This document shows positions 62,667-64,000 of a DNA stretch of 64,000 bases, piece after piece (position 1 is the first letter of the stretch; each line of letters opens with the position of its first letter). The position numbers and the translations under genes were made by a program. A model generated the notes under the pieces. It saw nothing but the letters and a program-made list of their open reading frames with translations, did not search any database and had not been told where the DNA came from. Source of the DNA: Lycocorax pyrrhopterus obiensis (lineage: Eukaryota; Chordata; Aves; Passeriformes; Paradisaeidae); NCBI GenBank assembly GCA_014706295.1, contig JACSVZ010000007.1:48870975-48934974 (forward strand), given 5' to 3'.

Positions 62667-63720
62667 CTGGGCAAAACAAAAAACCACCTCAGGAAACAGA
62701 CCAGAAGAGAGGACACACCTCATCCCAAAGGAATGCCCCTGCTATGGTGCTTCAGACATAGCAGGGAGAATGACTAACCTGGCACTGGGGAGGGAAGTCA
62801 CATTTCTCTCTATACACAGTGGCAGGTTCAGCCAGAGGATCAGAGTGAGCTTGGCCCATCTTCAGGTTTGGTCTCCCTCGGGAGATATCAGCTGCAGGCT
62901 TGAAACCTGGCTTCCCAGGTGACAGCTCTTAAGGCACTATTCAGGGATCACTGATTCTCTGCAAGAGACCTATGAAAACACACTGCCGTTCTTCTCACCA
63001 CTCTGCTCAGAAACCCCAAGGAGATATAGAAGCACTAAGGTCTGCACTGGGCTGCAACTCACAGTTTGGGATCACTGTCTGGGCTATAAATGTGAAGGTA
63101 GATAGATACAAACACAGGCACTACCTTTATCTCTACAAAGTTACGCTCTACTAAGAATACAGCTCAGGTGGGACATATCTAGTCTGTCTCAGTGAGGACC
63201 AAACATGCAGGTGAACTCAAAGGCCTTTGACAAAAGGAAGATTCCCTTGTGGATAAAAAGATTACGCAAAAGTCCCAAGACACTATGTTCAGACAGGACA
63301 GCTCCCATGTCAGTCATACAGGAAGTTTCAAGATGGATACAAACACGAGGAAAGTATTTAAGGTTCTTGCCCAGTGTTTGTGGAGCAGAAAGCTGAAGGC
63401 AAGGCTGCCTATGCCCCAAAGCTGCACCTTAACTGCTGGTCCACTCACACTGGCTCATGTCTCCTTTCAGTTCAGACAATCTAACCTAAAATCTGGAGCC
63501 ATGCTTAAGAAAGCAGCCCAGCACTTAAGAGTCTATCTCTCAGAGAATGCTTTGAACAGATTTTGAAATGTCTGTCCATGACCTCTTTTGGATGTCAGTG
63601 CTTTGCACAAGAAGTGGCTGCCCTGGCAAACTGTAAAGAAATGAAGATTCTCCTTATCCTCATAATACCCCTGATTTAAAGCCAGCATGCTTCAGGAGTT
63701 CATTAGGAGGCTCCTCTTAC

Positions 63721-63799
63721 TTTCCTGGACTATATAACTGCTTCATTACAAATCCGTACAAACAAATCTGAACTTTGTAGTCATCCAGAAAGTATATCC
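63721..63799 (-). CDS. Most upstream coding exon in the window, 79 nt
   Basis: Phase 1 to 2, so it is internal and more exons lie past the right edge. Excellent acceptor (TTTATTTGCCTGTTGCCTAG) and donor AAA|GTAAGA. It reads IYFLDDYKVQICLYGFVMKQ and LYSPG, a helix-turn-helix pair typical of ARM/HEAT repeats. Confidence 0.78.
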
Positions 63800-64000
63800 C
63801 TAGGCAACAGGCAAATAAATTCCAAGTAGCAGTCACCATAAAGCACATAGAATAGACACACAGACACACAGTCCACTCTAACACATGAATCACTGTACAG
63901 GAATGAGTATGCTTGTCTTGTTTTTTACCATACACAAGATTTCTAGTAAGATGTATGTTGAGTTGGGCACAACTTCTTCTACGGAAAAAGAAGTTTACAA

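Larger units (their letters stand above)
2468..63799 (-). other. Multi-exon protein-coding gene, HEAT/ARM-like, identity unresolved
   Basis: This is the span of a gene transcribed right to left; its 5' end lies beyond base 64,000 because the first exon seen starts inside a codon. About 45 short exons (14-200 nt) were read from splice sites and open frame. In the exon entries, 'a to b' gives the codon bases supplied by the previous exon and left over at the end. Phases agree over runs of 15, 12, 7 and 5 consecutive exons, which chance pseudo-exons should not do. The product, at least 1,400 residues, is a series of short Leu/Cys-rich helices with no signal peptide or catalytic motif seen, so a helical-repeat scaffold is inferred. 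MEI1 is one family of fitting size, but I cannot confirm it. Individual boundaries may shift; several junctions remain unresolved. Confidence 0.75.

Noticed and set aside
63189..63419. Minus-strand open frame GAVLSEHSVLGLLRNLF
   Set aside because: It looks helical, but no donor/acceptor pair gives a phase compatible with the exons at 63,721 and 62,666, which join directly.

Overview
The window is nuclear DNA from a bird, probably a neoavian. Three copies carry recognisable chicken-repeat-1 (CR1) LINE 3' sequence, including the ATTCTATG-type terminal octamers. There is also an avian ERVL-type solo LTR, several homopolymer and microsatellite runs, and low gene density. There is no bacterial architecture (no operons, ribosome-binding sites or CRISPR), no CpG island, and no tRNA or rRNA gene that I could find.

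The main content is one large protein-coding gene on the minus strand, split into many short exons and running from beyond the right edge (5' side) to a stop codon at 2468-2470. No single exon stands out as a long ORF. I found the exons by reading the reverse complement for polypyrimidine-AG acceptors, GT donors and open frames, and then testing whether codon phase carries across junctions. Phase is continuous over four long runs: 51,511 to 35,709 (15 exons), 34,910 to 30,965 (5), 29,820 to 23,791 (7) and 20,865 to 2468 (12). The 63,799 to 60,402 part gives shorter runs. Junctions I could not resolve lie near 61.0-60.9, 60.4-51.5, 35.7-34.9, 31.0-29.8 and 23.8-20.8 kb. The readable product is about 1,400 or more residues, mostly short amphipathic Leu/Cys-rich helical stretches, as expected of a HEAT/ARM-type solenoid. 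I do not recognise the family with confidence. The meiotic protein MEI1 has about the right size and exon number, but that is an untested guess.

From left to right: 1-2.47 kb is downstream of the stop codon; 2.5-7.1 kb holds the C-terminal exons; 8-20.9 kb holds further exons, the solo LTR (11.6-11.9 kb) and a CR1 (12.6-12.9 kb); 21.7-22.3 kb is an antisense CR1; 23.8-32.6 kb is exon-rich, with a probable MIR at 28.6 kb; 34.9-46.6 kb is exon-rich and contains a 14-nt and a 25-nt micro-exon and a deleted CR1 pol copy (41.2-41.7 kb); 48.5-51.5 kb holds three exons and a CR1 3' end; 51.5-58.5 kb is long intron-like DNA; 58.9-59.6 kb is an old antisense CR1/L3-type LINE; 60.4-63.8 kb holds the most upstream exons visible. 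The first exon and promoter are outside the window.
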